Source of the DNA: Epiperipatus broadwayi
Taxonomy: Eukaryota > Onychophora > Udeonychophora > Euonychophora > Peripatidae
Assembly (NCBI GenBank): GCA_028023455.1
Contig: JAQFVV010006215.1
Coordinates: 1,684,580 to 1,748,579 of the forward strand
Direction of reading: 5' to 3'
Length of the DNA: 64,000 bases
The position numbers and the translations under genes are program-made. How positions within the stretch are numbered: position 1 is the stretch's first letter; each line of letters starts with the position of its first letter. This document shows positions 23,486 through 34,401 of this stretch, one piece after another. The notes beneath the pieces are model-generated. The model was not told the origin of the DNA, searched no databases, and was given only the letters and a program-made list of their open reading frames with translations.

Positions 23486-24672
23486 ACATATTAATGAAAA
23501 TGTGACACGCATTCACTGTTTCAAACGATCATAGATTTAAACTTTGAAAATTGAGATAATTATGAGCATGCAATAATTAAATAATAAATATAGATAAAAT
23601 GTAGATTTTAAAAATACGCACCCAAGATAGAATGAGGTAAGCTAGATTAGTAGAGAAATTTACACATTAAGTTAATTATTCAGTTTTAGTTATACATATG
23701 GTAGTTTTACATTTTATAATTTAGATAAGTAGTATGAAGAAGAGCTATAGCATATTATTAGAGTACTCTAGAGTTTGAACACAGACAGGTACCTGTTTTA
23801 TAAGAAGTTTTCTGATTCCATTAGTTTAGCAGCAAAAGTTCACGAGTGGCAAGTCTTTCTTGTATTTAGATATTTCATTTAATTTCACGGCAGCAGCAGC
23901 TTTCTCATTCATTTCAGGCAGCAGATCTTCATGGTGAATTTATGATGGGCAATGGAAAGTTCGGCATCCGATAGGCCATCTCCCGATGGAGAATAATCTA
24001 GGTGCTTTACTCGGTCATACCTTGGCAGGAACAAATTATTTTTATTATTTTTGGAGACTCTCAGTGATCGAGAGCAAAGCTAAAGTTTAAGTGAATGTCT
24101 CCAGCAAGTCTAAGATGGCCTCTTTTTTTTATCTTGATCTTTCACATTTTTGTTAAGATATTTTTAGGTTCTACTTAATCTGCCCTGAGGATAATCAATG
24201 CATTTTGTTGGTTTTTAATTAAAGAAAGCTGCCGTTCTATTGTTTACATTTTACATTTACTAATTATACTTTGGGGAATTTTTCTTTAATTAATCTATTA
24301 TCTATCACTGACCGATGCTTTTAAATTTCAAAGACAAAAAGGGAACATAAGATTATTTTAACTTTTAATTAAATATTACATCAGATTTTTTTAGAATTAT
24401 TATTAAACGAAATTTAAACAAAGCAATAAATACGAACTTTATAATCCAAAATAAATGATTAAAATTATACAAAATTATATAACTAAAAGAAATCTAAATT
24501 ATATTATTTTATCCCTATTTATTGCCTTTAATTTGAGATCGAAATGTGTGCGTGTTTATGCTGAATTCTACATATATTTATACATTTTTAATATTGCTAC
24601 ACACACAATTCGATACCAAAAAGTTTAAATTTGGGCGGGATAGACCGGTCAGTGAGAGACGACAGAAAAAGG

Positions 24673-24709
24673 TGAAACTTAAGATTCGAATACGAATCTT
24701 ACTGTTTCA
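24673..24709. repeat. LTR-terminal palindrome, family 1
   Basis: TAAGATTCG (24680-24688) pairs perfectly with CGAATCTTA (24693-24701). Outside it TGAAAC (24673-24678) pairs with GTTTCA (24704-24709), the last six bases of the LTR. The family 2 LTRs have a different stem in the same place. Confidence 0.8.
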
Positions 24710-24725
24710 TTTCCCCGTACTTCCC
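24710..24725 (-). promoter_or_regulatory. Polypurine tract next to the 3' LTR
   Basis: On the minus strand GGGAAGTACGGGGAAA lies directly against the LTR's first TG, the expected place and composition for the plus-strand primer of an LTR retrotransposon. It supports the minus-strand orientation. Confidence 0.65.
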
Positions 24726-25179
24726 GTGAACAATTAAGGGAAAACAAAGGAGGCAAGAAAGAGAAAAAAAAATTTACATTACATAATTTAAAGACGAAAA
24801 CATTATTATTGTTTTTACAGATATTGAAATAGAAAAAGCAGAGATTACATGAAGCAACGAACAATTTATATACCCGGATCTAGAATTTATAGTTTAATTA
24901 AAATGGCCTAATTTGGCCGTGTCTGGTTAAAATCATAGAAATAATTAGTTAAACTGATATATATATATAAAACAAAAATTCTTAGAATAGGATTAGTTAG
25001 TATAATATAAAAAAAAATTTTTTTTAGTAGTAATAGTAATTAAAACAACAATATATATAATAAAATTTCTATCTAAAACCCTATGTGACTAAAGTACAAT
25101 CCATTCAACCAAGTTCATTATATCAAGTTCATTTTAATATTCTCATATACGTTTAATCCGTCCTAAGAGTTTAATATTT

Positions 25180-26049
25180 TTACAACCCTGGGTCAGGTGG
25201 ATAATACCTACATGGTTTGAGATTACGGGCATTGTATGTCCCTTTTATGGTATCTCCATCTTTTAATAAATATGCATTTGGGCCACATGTGCGATCAATT
25301 ATAAAGGGTCCCCGGTACAAAGGAAAGAACTTTTTATATATTCTTTTATCTCGATTACCTTGTTGAGAGTTCCGTACCCAAACATAGTTCCCGACCTGGA
25401 AATGTTGGCTTCTCCGATCTGCTCGTAATTTCCATCCTGCCCTTTCTGTAAGGCGGCGGTGTGCCTTGCGTCTGTCAGTTTCAATATTGATTTCATGTTC
25501 ATCCATGGGTAATGGCATCTTGATCAGTAATGAGTCCGCTTTACCAAAATGCAAACGTGTTAGTGTTATTCCAGTGTCCATCTTCATCTCTTTTTTACTG
25601 CTTTCACTCAACGGTTCTTGTGGGCCTTCATCTATTGGAATAAGGTCTATTTGCTCATCTACTATCATAGGTTTGTCAAGTATTTCTAATTCCCTTTCCT
25701 TTTCCATTTCTTTAATTTCTTCTTCCTTTTTACTAGCTGGGGATATTCCAAAATGTTCCTTTATGGCTTCTAACTCTCTCCACATAAGGTCTTTAAATTC
25801 CTGATATTCTCTCACTCTTATCTTTTCTTCCTCTTGTCTCTGTTTTGATTCTTCATCTCTTCTTTTTCTCATTTCCTCCTCATACATTTTCTTCATTTCT
25901 TGCATATTCTGTCTGAGTATTTCCTCCATGAACTTGAAATTTAAGTCCATTGATCCTCTGTATTGTTGCGGAGCTTCCCTTCGCTTGGGTGTCGACTCCA
26001 AAGCTTCAGATAAATCTTCTTGCTGTATATCAAAATTTTCTGATTCCAT
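25180..26049 (-). CDS. Gag-start/integrase-tail fusion ORF of the non-autonomous element
   Basis: The ORF has 289 codons starting at the first long-frame ATG. Residues 1-35 are acidic and polar. Residues about 36-125 are rich in E, K, R and Q with heptad-like spacing (MEEILRQNMQEMKKMYEEEM) and should form a coiled coil, plausibly the start of a gag protein. Residues about 126-165 form an acidic linker. Residues about 166-285 look like the C-terminal end of a Ty3/gypsy integrase: FQVGNYVWVR at 217-226, then FFPLYRGPFI at 241-250 and CGPNAYLL at 255-262 (the GPY/F-type module), then TYNARNLKPC at 271-280. No zinc knuckle, protease, reverse transcriptase or D-D-E catalytic core is present. I infer a large in-frame deletion between early gag and late pol. 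The frame has no stop despite the loss. The encoded protein cannot catalyse integration; a nucleic-acid-binding or assembly role is speculative. Confidence 0.75.
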   Translation of the reverse strand: MESENFDIQQEDLSEALESTPKRREAPQQYRGSMDLNFKFMEEILRQNMQEMKKMYEEEMRKRRDEESKQRQEEEKIRVREYQEFKDLMWRELEAIKEHFGISPASKKEEEIKEMEKERELEILDKPMIVDEQIDLIPIDEGPQEPLSESSKKEMKMDTGITLTRLHFGKADSLLIKMPLPMDEHEINIETDRRKAHRRLTERAGWKLRADRRSQHFQVGNYVWVRNSQQGNRDKRIYKKFFPLYRGPFIIDRTCGPNAYLLKDGDTIKGTYNARNLKPCRYYPPDPGL

Positions 26050-26682
26050 TTTCTTAATATGATTTATTTACTTTATACTACTAGCATTTGACTACTCCCC
26101 ACTGGTATATTGGCCCTATAACACTCTTTCACTGCCCTCACCTACTCTACATTGCCCTATCTCTATATTGCTGCATTTAACATATTTAACATATATATTA
26201 TAGCGAACTACTGGTTACGCGTATAATAAGCCACTGCTGTCTATGATATATATATTTGTACTTTAACAAAATATTTACTGTTAACATATATAACAAGCTT
26301 CTGCTGTCTATGCTATATATATAACGGTGTTTTAATAAAAAAAATTCAATGCTACTTGCTTTCTCATTTAACGACTGATTACTTTTTTTTTTTTTTGACA
26401 TAAATATATATAAAAAAAATATTTCATTAGATCCGAGTATTTTCGTTCCTTCTTAACTTACACACACATCCCTGCTTTCCTTAAATTTGTTATTACGCCT
26501 GCTGTCCTTTCATTCACTCGACCCACATTATTTCACTCGATTTACTTTTTTTTCATTATTTTTATCAAAACAAAATCGTATATATATAGATTAATTAGCT
26601 AACTCGAGTAACGAACGCTAAAAGAAATTTATATGCGTTATATTTTGCTCAGGGTATATATGGGTTTTTTGTATCGAAAGCT
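26050..26682 (-). other. Leader of the LTR element between PBS and ORF
   Basis: An AT-rich interior segment lying between the primer-binding-site-like motif and the ORF start in sense orientation. It contains short TATATA stretches and a poly-A/T run near 26383-26396. No second ORF is convincing here; a 67-codon frame overlaps it without recognisable content. It may hold packaging or dimerisation signals, but none can be identified. Confidence 0.5.
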
Positions 26683-26700
26683 CCACGTTGGAAAGCGCCA
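26683..26700 (-). promoter_or_regulatory. Primer-binding-site-like motif
   Basis: On the minus strand TGGCGCTTTCCAACGTGG lies 25 bases downstream of the 5' LTR. It starts with TGG, the complement of a tRNA CCA end, and resembles in outline the tRNA-Trp-complementary site (TGGTGACCCCGACGTG) used by CsRn1-type Ty3/gypsy elements. It keeps ACGTG but differs in the middle. The tRNA assignment is tentative. Confidence 0.45.
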
Positions 26701-26725
26701 AACGCTAAAAAAAAAAATTTAACTA

Positions 26726-29338
26726 TGTAACGGTCAGAAAACGTGTGACTCATAAACATAGTGCAGAATTCGACCACCATACAGAACAGCAGCACCATCG
26801 AGTAGTGAAGCCACCCGTGGTACTGAGTTCGAACATAGTTTATCGGTTCCACAATACAATCCACGAAACAACACATCTGATGCGACATTAGTAAATATTT
26901 CCTTAGGCACGGTGGTCAGGGATATGCAAGAGACTCATGATTTTATTCTCGAGTTAGCCAATAATCAAACTAATATTAATTAAACATTCATATTTACATA
27001 ATCGAGGAAATATTATATAGAATGGGTATCGAATAAATGAAACGTAACTGCAGACATATAGTTTAAAATTATTTATTAATACATTTTAATAAAACAATCA
27101 TTTACTAATAATATTTTGTGGATTTAAAGCTTCAGTAGTGGGATTTGCGACATGATTATATTTTAAAGAATACATTTATTTATTTAGACATTATTTTATA
27201 TTGAGGATTTCAGTAGCGGTATTTCCGATACTGAAATGTTTACAAAAGGAATTCATTTATTTGAAGGCGTAATCTAGCTACCTAAAATTCTCGAGTAAGT
27301 ATTTCTAATGCATGCCTGGAGGGATTTATACCTTTGCAATGCAAGAGTCTAAAGTATGGGTTATAAGAGTAATGGCAGACATATATTTATTTAATTAAAA
27401 TATTTATTTATAACTAAGGGCAAACATTTATTTGAGAGTGAATTATGAAGATAATGCAGAGGCGGAGTGATATATAGAATAATAAAATTAAGTAAAGGAA
27501 CACGTGGTATGCTTTAGAAAGGCGATATGGAATGGCAGTATATTGAAACTGCAATGCCGCGAATGGGTTTATAAGAATGTCGGGCTGGTCTCTGCCTCGG
27601 CCCGATGAAGTAAGGTGTCACATAAGCATAACCAGGGACAAGCGGTCCGTGTCGCAGTTTTGCCGGCTGGCTGCATGACATGGTCAAGTCCTACAGGAGC
27701 ACCCATTATGCCCGCTTGTGTAGGACGACTGGGGTTAATTTCAACCCTGAAGAATCCGGAAATTTCACGGCGGAATGGGTCATCGTGTCTCTACAACGTA
27801 ACACATGTATACTGTATAAACGATTATGATGAGGTTTAAATAGATTTCTGACTCGGCCCTACATTACCAACATTTACTCAAGAACTCTGGCGACTCTCAA
27901 AGAAATGTGATTTTCTAGAATTATTCATTAGATTTAATAAATACAAAACATATATAAACTGGGAGTTATTACAACTAATATGCCAGCCATTTGCGAAGTA
28001 GTAGACCCTGCATTACAATAAATGATGCACTGAATGCATGTCGATTTATATGAAAGTGAAGTTATTAAGGAAATAAGAATGTCAGGCTGGTCTCTGCCTC
28101 GGCCTGACGAAGTACATATTAATGAAAATGTGACACGCATTCACTGTTTCAAACGATCATAGATTTAAACTTTGAAAATTGAGATAATTATGAGCATGCA
28201 ATAATTAAATAATAAATATAGATAAAATGTAGATTTTAAAAATACGCACCCAAGATAGAATGAGGTAAGCTAGATTAGTAGAGAAATTTACACATTAAGT
28301 TAATTATTCAGTTTTAGTTATACATATGGTAGTTTTACATTTTATAATTTAGATAAGTAGTATGAAGAAGAGCTATAGCATATTATTAGAGTACTCTAGA
28401 GTTTGAACACAGACAGGTACCTGTTTTATAAGAAGTTTTCTGATTCCATTAGTTTAGCAGCAAAAGTTCACGAGTGGCAAGTCTTTCTTGTATTTAGATA
28501 TTTCATTTAATTTCACGGCAGCAGCAGCTTTCTCATTCATTTCAGGCAGCAGATCTTCATGGTGAATTTATGATGGGCAATGGAAAGTTCGGCATCCGAT
28601 AGGCCATCTCCCGATGGAGAATAATCTAGGTGCTTTACTCGGTCATACCTTGGCAGGAACAAATTATTTTTATTATTTTTGGAGACTCTCAGTGATCGAG
28701 AGCAAAGCTAAAGTTTTAGTGAATGTCTCCAGCAAGTCTAAGATGGCCTCTTTTTTTTTATCTTGATCTTTCACATTTTTGTTAAGGTATTTTTAGGTTC
28801 TACTTAATCTGCCCTGAGGATAATCAATGCATTTTGTTGGTTTTTAATTAAAGAAAGCTGCCGTTCTATTGTTTACATTTTACATTTACTAATTATACTT
28901 TGGGTAATTTTTCTTTAATTAATCTATTATCTATCACTGACTGATGCTTTTAAATTTCAAAGACAAAAAGGGAACATAAGATTATTTTAACTTTTAATTA
29001 AATATTACATCAGATTTTTTTAGAATTATTATTAAACGAAATTTAAACAAAGCAATAAATACGAACTTTATAATCCAAAATAAATGATTAAAATTATACA
29101 AAATTATATAACTAAAAGAAATCTAAATTATACTATTTTATCCCTATTTATTGCCTTTAATTTGAGATCAAAATGTGTGCATGTTTATGCTGAATTCTAC
29201 ATATATTTATACATTTTTAATATTGCTACACACACAATTCGATACCAAAAAGTTTAAATTTGGGCGGGATAGACCGGTCAGTGAGAGATGACAGAAAAAG
29301 GTGAAACTTAAGATTCGAATACGAATCTTACTGTTTCA
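26726..29338 (-). repeat. LTR of the complete element (5' LTR in sense orientation)
   Basis: A 2613-bp partner of 22098-24709, TGTAACGGTC to ACTGTTTCA, with both hairpin modules and a perfect terminal palindrome. Differences from its partner are concentrated in the first 220 bases on the plus strand (about ten). The rest are scattered, mostly C/T and G/A changes. Confidence 0.9.
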
Positions 29339-29342
29339 ATAT

Positions 29343-30466
29343 ACACACATCAAATTTTACAAGACTATAATGTAAATCTGTTCAAACGTTATAGATGAAA
29401 AATACTATGTATGGTTTTTTTTTTTCATTTTAAATCACATTCTATTTTTGCTTTTTAAAAAAAGAGTACATAATCAATTAATCATTTAATGTCCACAAGT
29501 AATAAATTTTACAACATTATAATGTAAATCTGTTCAAACATTATAGATGCCTATAAATATGTTGTTGTTTTTGCATTTTAAATCACGTTCTATTTTTGCT
29601 TTTTATAAAAAGAGTATGTAATCAATTAATCATTTAGTGTCCACAAGTTTATTTTTAAAAGGTGAGTAACAGCAGAGGGCACAATTAAAATCTGATTTTT
29701 AATTGTAATTAACAATTTAAAAATTACGTAACGTGATCTGAAATTAAGGTGATGTGATACGATGGAATTTTATTTTTAAACAGAATTGAAAATTAAAAAA
29801 TTAAAGACAAAAATAAGAATTTAATTTTTAATTGTTAGTTTTAATTAAATTTGCCCAACAGTGGTGAGTCGGTGTCTTTTTATTATCGTAAGTCTAAGTA
29901 CTTATTTTTATTTTAAACTTTTAGTTTACTCTAACGGAGAGAAAAAAAACACCCAAGAAAATGAATTTTTTTGTAAACAAAAATTTCAATTTTAGATCGT
30001 TTAGTGAAATGGGAAGGATCAACAGCGATTGGAAAATGTTTTAGTTGTATTTCCTCGTGACTTTGTTTAAGAAGCTACAGTACCTCACATCACATAACAT
30101 CATGATGAATCTGATGTCCCAAATAGCAATAATAATTAAAATACTGTACATGTATGAAAAAATGTAAATTATGAATAAAAATATATTGTTTTGAATAAAA
30201 TTAAATACTGTAGTTAATAAAAAAAGTTTGTCTTGTATCAATTTTTTTCCAATTTGAAATGTTTTATTAATCATATTTTATTTTCTTATTTTTTTTTATG
30301 CGAATTTTTAAGTAATTTTACGTTATTGCTTTGCTTTTATGCGATTTTTGGAAAATTACAGTATGTATCCCCCATTTTTCAAGGTAAGTTAAGTCTATTT
30401 TTGTGCAATTTCTTTTGTGTGTGTTTTCCGAGGAACCTATCTAGCACATAAAACAAGACCCAGGTG
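29343..30466 (+). mobile_element. Right part of the split DNA transposon
   Basis: This is the continuation of the transposon whose left end is at 21778. It ends in the inverted terminus CAAGACCCAGGTG at 30466, followed by TATATA. It begins with a tandem duplication of about 152 bp (29351-29502 and 29503-29650), recognisable from ATAATGTAAATCTGTTCAAA in both copies. Subterminal TTATGCGA-type motifs recur near 30297 and 30336. No transposase frame is intact; the 72-77 codon frames are AT-driven. Confidence 0.5.
29351..29650. repeat. Tandem duplication, unit about 152 bp
   Basis: The two units share ATAATGTAAATCTGTTCAAA, TTTTAAATCAC, TTCTATTTTTGCTTTT, AATCAATTAATCATTTA and GTCCACAAGT in the same order, with moderate divergence. 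Confidence 0.7.
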
Positions 30467-30469
30467 TAT

Positions 30470-33400
30470 ATATAATGTCTAGACAATTAATTTTTTAAAT
30501 TATGTATTTTTATTATTCAATTGACACAGAAAATCATAACAAAAAAAAACATAATTAAATAGATGGCATTGATTTAAATATTAAAAATAAAACAATGTAT
30601 TGTATTATTACAAACATATAAAAACATAAAAAGTAAACATTTTGAAGTCGTTATAAAAAGATAGCAACAAATGAATTTTTTTAAAAAAATTATGTTGTTT
30701 TGAAATGTTTGCTATGGTGAACATAATAAAATAATTGCAAATTTCACTTTAAATTCGATTGAGGGAGAACAATTCCAATATTTGATATATTATAGTATTA
30801 GCTAAATGTGATGAGATGATAACCTTTTGTTTAAGTACTATAAAAAATTTGCTGTGGTTACTTATTCAGATATACATAATCATATTACTGAAAATATTTA
30901 AATATAAAACCATAGGTTTATTACTAAAATATGTCAATCATTTAAGATAAAAAGAAATAATACATATACATTCATAGGAAGAATAAAAGCTAAAACAATC
31001 CTAGCATAAATTTCAGGACAAAGACTTTACCAGCATCCTATTTCTATACAGGAAAAGAAAATAACAATAAACATGTTAATCAACTACTGAGTGTTGAGGA
31101 TTTATAGTTTTCCTTCCTTATTTTGTCTTATAGCTATAAATATCCAAATATTTATTATGTAATGTGATAATTGGATAGTTACCTGAGTCACTTATGAGTT
31201 AAAAACTTGGCAATGTTCTCACCTTGTTACGAACATCCAAGAATTTTTAAATATTACCTGAAACAAATCTGAGATACCTCAAACTTCATATAGATAATAA
31301 GAAGCATGAAATATGAAGTATTAATATTAATTAAACCTTTAAAATGAAATAAAAAATATGAATGAGAGCCTTCAGATTTTTTGCAAATAATCAATATATG
31401 AACCAATTTAAGCAATTATAATCTGCAGAACTCTTGCAAACATAAAGCATCACTCATCATTATTTCTTAAAATAAAAAATATTGAAGTAATAATTTTCAA
31501 ACTTTGTACATATATGTTAGGAAAAAAATGTTAAATTTAAGACAAAATTATTGTTTTCTATATAACCTAATAAGGATTTGAAACCAGAATTATGTAATTA
31601 TTACAAAAAAAAGTCTAACAATAGCCTCCAAGCTCAAAAACATATTATTCAATAATGGAATAAATCTAGCTTTAATGATATCATCTTGAGTTGCTCTTTT
31701 AGTAAGAAAGGCAGATTTAAATGTTAAGTGCAATACAAACTGTATGTGTTGCTGCCACATTTAAGTTATTAAATTAAATTAGTGATGTTCCAGAATATAT
31801 TATTACAAAGTATATAGTTGATTGATTGGGCATATAAGATGAATGAATAGTAAAACCATTTTGAAAAGGTAGTTCAGGGTGAATTTTAGAATATGATTTC
31901 ATAAGAGATATAGTTCTTACATTTTAATGTTTATCTCATAGACATTCTAAAGAGAAGTAATATTATTGAAAAGATATAGAATATAATGAAGAGTTACAAT
32001 TATAAAAATTATTGAATCTGTTAGAAATAAAAGTTTGCTGCAGAATAAAATAGTTATAATTTGAAAATATCAAAAATAACTAAAAGTGACATATGTATTT
32101 ATGTTTCGCATTTTTTAATTGTATAGTCACTGTAAAACTCACCAGTAACATTTTTTATCCTTACTAATTTTCTGAAGATAGAATGGACTATATTCACTTA
32201 AAGAGTGTTTTTTAAATATATATATATATGATCATCTCTATTTCATTTGATGTACCCTGAGTTTACCTCTAGCAAAAATTATTCTCCATTTTCAACATTA
32301 ATAAGATTTCATTATATGATAATGAAATGCAAATTTTTCTGTGATGGTATAAGAAAATGCTTAGTAAAATAAACTATTAAAACTGTTTATGAGAAGCAAA
32401 TTATCATTCTTAACTTATTTGCTGATTTTCTTCATAATTAATAACCATATAAAAAAAAAACCAGTTTACTACATAATGCAGAAGTTATTGCAATAAGTCC
32501 TATGGTCTCTCATTTTATCATCAATTTTTAGATAAATTACTTTTTTAAATCATTTAATGAAAGATTTGATACTATAAATAATAGCAATTTACCATTTCAA
32601 ATAATACGTTTTATTAATATCGAATTGAAACCTATTAATTAACAATTGACATATACATGTTTAATTAATTAATAAACAAAAAGTTTAAAAACTCAATAAA
32701 TAAAGTTGACAGTTTTAATATTTAAAAAAATGTAATTGCATTTAAATTAGCTTCTAGATAAGAAATCACTTTTAACAAATTATCAATTATGTTGATCAAT
32801 AAACTAAGTGTTGCTTTTTGTTTTGTTTTTTAATTAATTAAAATTAATGGCAATAAACAAATGAAGAAACACATTTAAAATACTTATTGTTGAAAAAATA
32901 ATAGTTTTGATTTCATATTTTTTTAATTAATAACAAAGCTTCAATTTTATTTTTGTGTATTTATTTTGTAATTGGCTAACTGGATTAAGTTATTAAATTG
33001 TAGTTGCCATTAATTAAGATTATTTTTTTCCTAATATTATCACAAAGTATATATGATACAGAATCAAAATGCTGTTATTGAAAAAAAAAGTAAACAATAT
33101 CGACGGGTCATGTTTTTAGCTTGCTTCAATGTAATAATTAATGTCATTATAAATACTTCTACTCTACAAATGTTTTTATGGAAGAGTATTATTGAATAAT
33201 CATAAAATAAAGTTCAAGGGAAAAACCTGCAATCATAATAAATATTTTTGTGGGAAAAAAACATTTTGAAATGAAAACAATGACCATTAAAAAAAAAAAA
33301 AGTCATTTGACAAACCATTTAAAATTATACATTTATCTGAATTAAAAAAACTATAATTGAAAAAAAGTTTCTTTTCTAAGATAATTGCAAAAGTTTCTTT

Positions 33401-33995
33401 TCTAAGATAATTGCAAGACAATCAAGCTCTGTTAGAAAAAAACTGAAATTTTCAAAAAATTGTAAGTTCAAGTTTAATTTGATCAAATGATGACATTGTA
33501 CAGTTTCAAAATAATTTTTCAAAGCTTTCTTAAAACAAAAAAATATCCTACAATTTTATCTCAATATTTTAGACAATCTCAAATATATAAGTGCAGAAAA
33601 TCATTTAAATCTATTAAAAACACACACAATACTTAGTGTTAATCTATTAATCCCAATCTAAAAATAACTCAATCTATAAGTTAATGAAAATATTTCCACA
33701 CCTTTCAGTACAGGTGACAACATTAAAAAGATAATAATTACTCAGGATGCCTTATGAAAGCAATGCAAATCTAAATTGATTCAGCAATGAAAAGACTAAC
33801 CACTTAAATTTCATTTTGAAGAAATGCCTTTCAATTTGAATGATTCTAAACCAGATAAAAAAAATTATTGTTAGAGCACCCTATACAGAATATCTGAATG
33901 CACATGATAACATAAGTCTAAAGAATTCAATTTCCAGATTTAAAAAGATTGGAAAATTAGTTTAATTTAAATATCAAAATAGAACTTTAAAAAAA
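30470..33995. other. Long AT-rich stretch, nothing recognised
   Basis: There are no open frames above about 70 codons, no RNA folds and no terminal repeats. The one distinct detail is a perfect 26-bp tandem duplication at 33363-33414. Confidence 0.5.
33363..33414. repeat. Perfect 26-bp tandem duplication
   Basis: Two identical units beginning AAAAGTTTC and containing TTTTCTAAGATAATTGC lie head to tail. Confidence 0.85.
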
Positions 33996-33996
33996 T

Positions 33997-34401
33997 GACA
34001 TCATCATCATCAACCATTATCAATCCACTGCAAAATAAAAATCTCTCTAAGTTCAATCCATCTTCTCCGATCTTTATCTTCTCTTCTCCACATCACCCCT
34101 GAACACTTTCTTATTTCATCCATCCATCTCACATGTGGTCTCTTTATGGGTCTTTTACAATCTCTTGGAATCCAGTTTAAGATTTCAATTGTCCATCTAT
34201 TATCATCTCTTCTAGCAATATGTCCAGCCCAACTCCCTTCAGTCTTTTAATTTTTTCAATGAGGTCAGTAACACCTGTTTGTTCTCTTATCCATATATTG
34301 CATTGTCGATCTCTTCTTGTTACTCCCAACATGCATCTCTCCATACTTCTTTGAGTATATAATTTATAAATTTTATTTAATGATTTTCCTAAACCATTCA
34401 T
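33997..34401 (-). pseudogene. 3' end of a LINE ORF2 (non-LTR reverse transcriptase)
   Basis: On the minus strand the frame from 34401 gives SMERCMLGVTRRDRQCNIWI and then REQTGVTDLIEKIKRLK. This is the conserved region after the reverse transcriptase domain in RTE-like LINEs (the AMERRMLG...RDR...WIR motif). After a frameshift near 34235 the match continues as RWTIEILNWIPRD, RPHVRWMDEI, then WRREDKDRRRWIELRE. The copy ends in a GATGATGATGATG run at about 33997-34013, a typical short-repeat tail of RTE-type elements. It is a 5'-truncated, frameshifted remnant unrelated in position to the LINE at 16-19 kb. Confidence 0.75.

Larger units (their letters stand above)
22098..24709 (-). repeat. LTR of the complete element (3' LTR in sense orientation)
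   Basis: A 2612-bp direct repeat, TGTAACAGTC to ACTGTTTCA on the plus strand. It contains a 26-bp hairpin module at 22952-22977 and a second copy of the module at about 23453-23480. It also contains a CAGCAGCAG block near 23890 and a terminal palindrome at 24673-24709. Several open frames of 60-75 codons recur in every copy only because the copies are nearly identical. They show no coding signature. Confidence 0.9.
22094..29342 (-). mobile_element. Complete non-autonomous Ty3/gypsy-like LTR retrotransposon with TSD
   Basis: Two direct LTRs (22098-24709 and 26726-29338) enclose a 2.0-kb interior. ATAT at 22094-22097 and 29339-29342 is the target duplication. Sense is minus: on that strand the 5' LTR is the right copy, followed after 25 bases by a primer-binding-site-like motif (26683-26700). 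Then come a leader, one 289-codon ORF (26049-25180), and a purine tract (24710-24725) abutting the 3' LTR. By eye the LTRs differ at about 30 positions out of 2612, mostly transitions and often at CpG, so insertion was fairly recent. Protease, reverse transcriptase, RNase H and the integrase core are absent, so mobility must have depended on a related autonomous element. The element lies within an older DNA transposon (21778-30466). Confidence 0.88.

Noticed and set aside
24673-24709. Terminal hairpin taken as a Helitron 3' end
   Set aside because: Helitrons end in CTRR, start with TC and make no target duplication. Here there are TG...CA ends, a 4-bp duplication and paired LTRs.
25466-25804. 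112-codon frame on the plus strand, opposite the fusion ORF
   Set aside because: It is a serine/isoleucine-rich shadow of the coiled-coil coding strand, with no features of its own.
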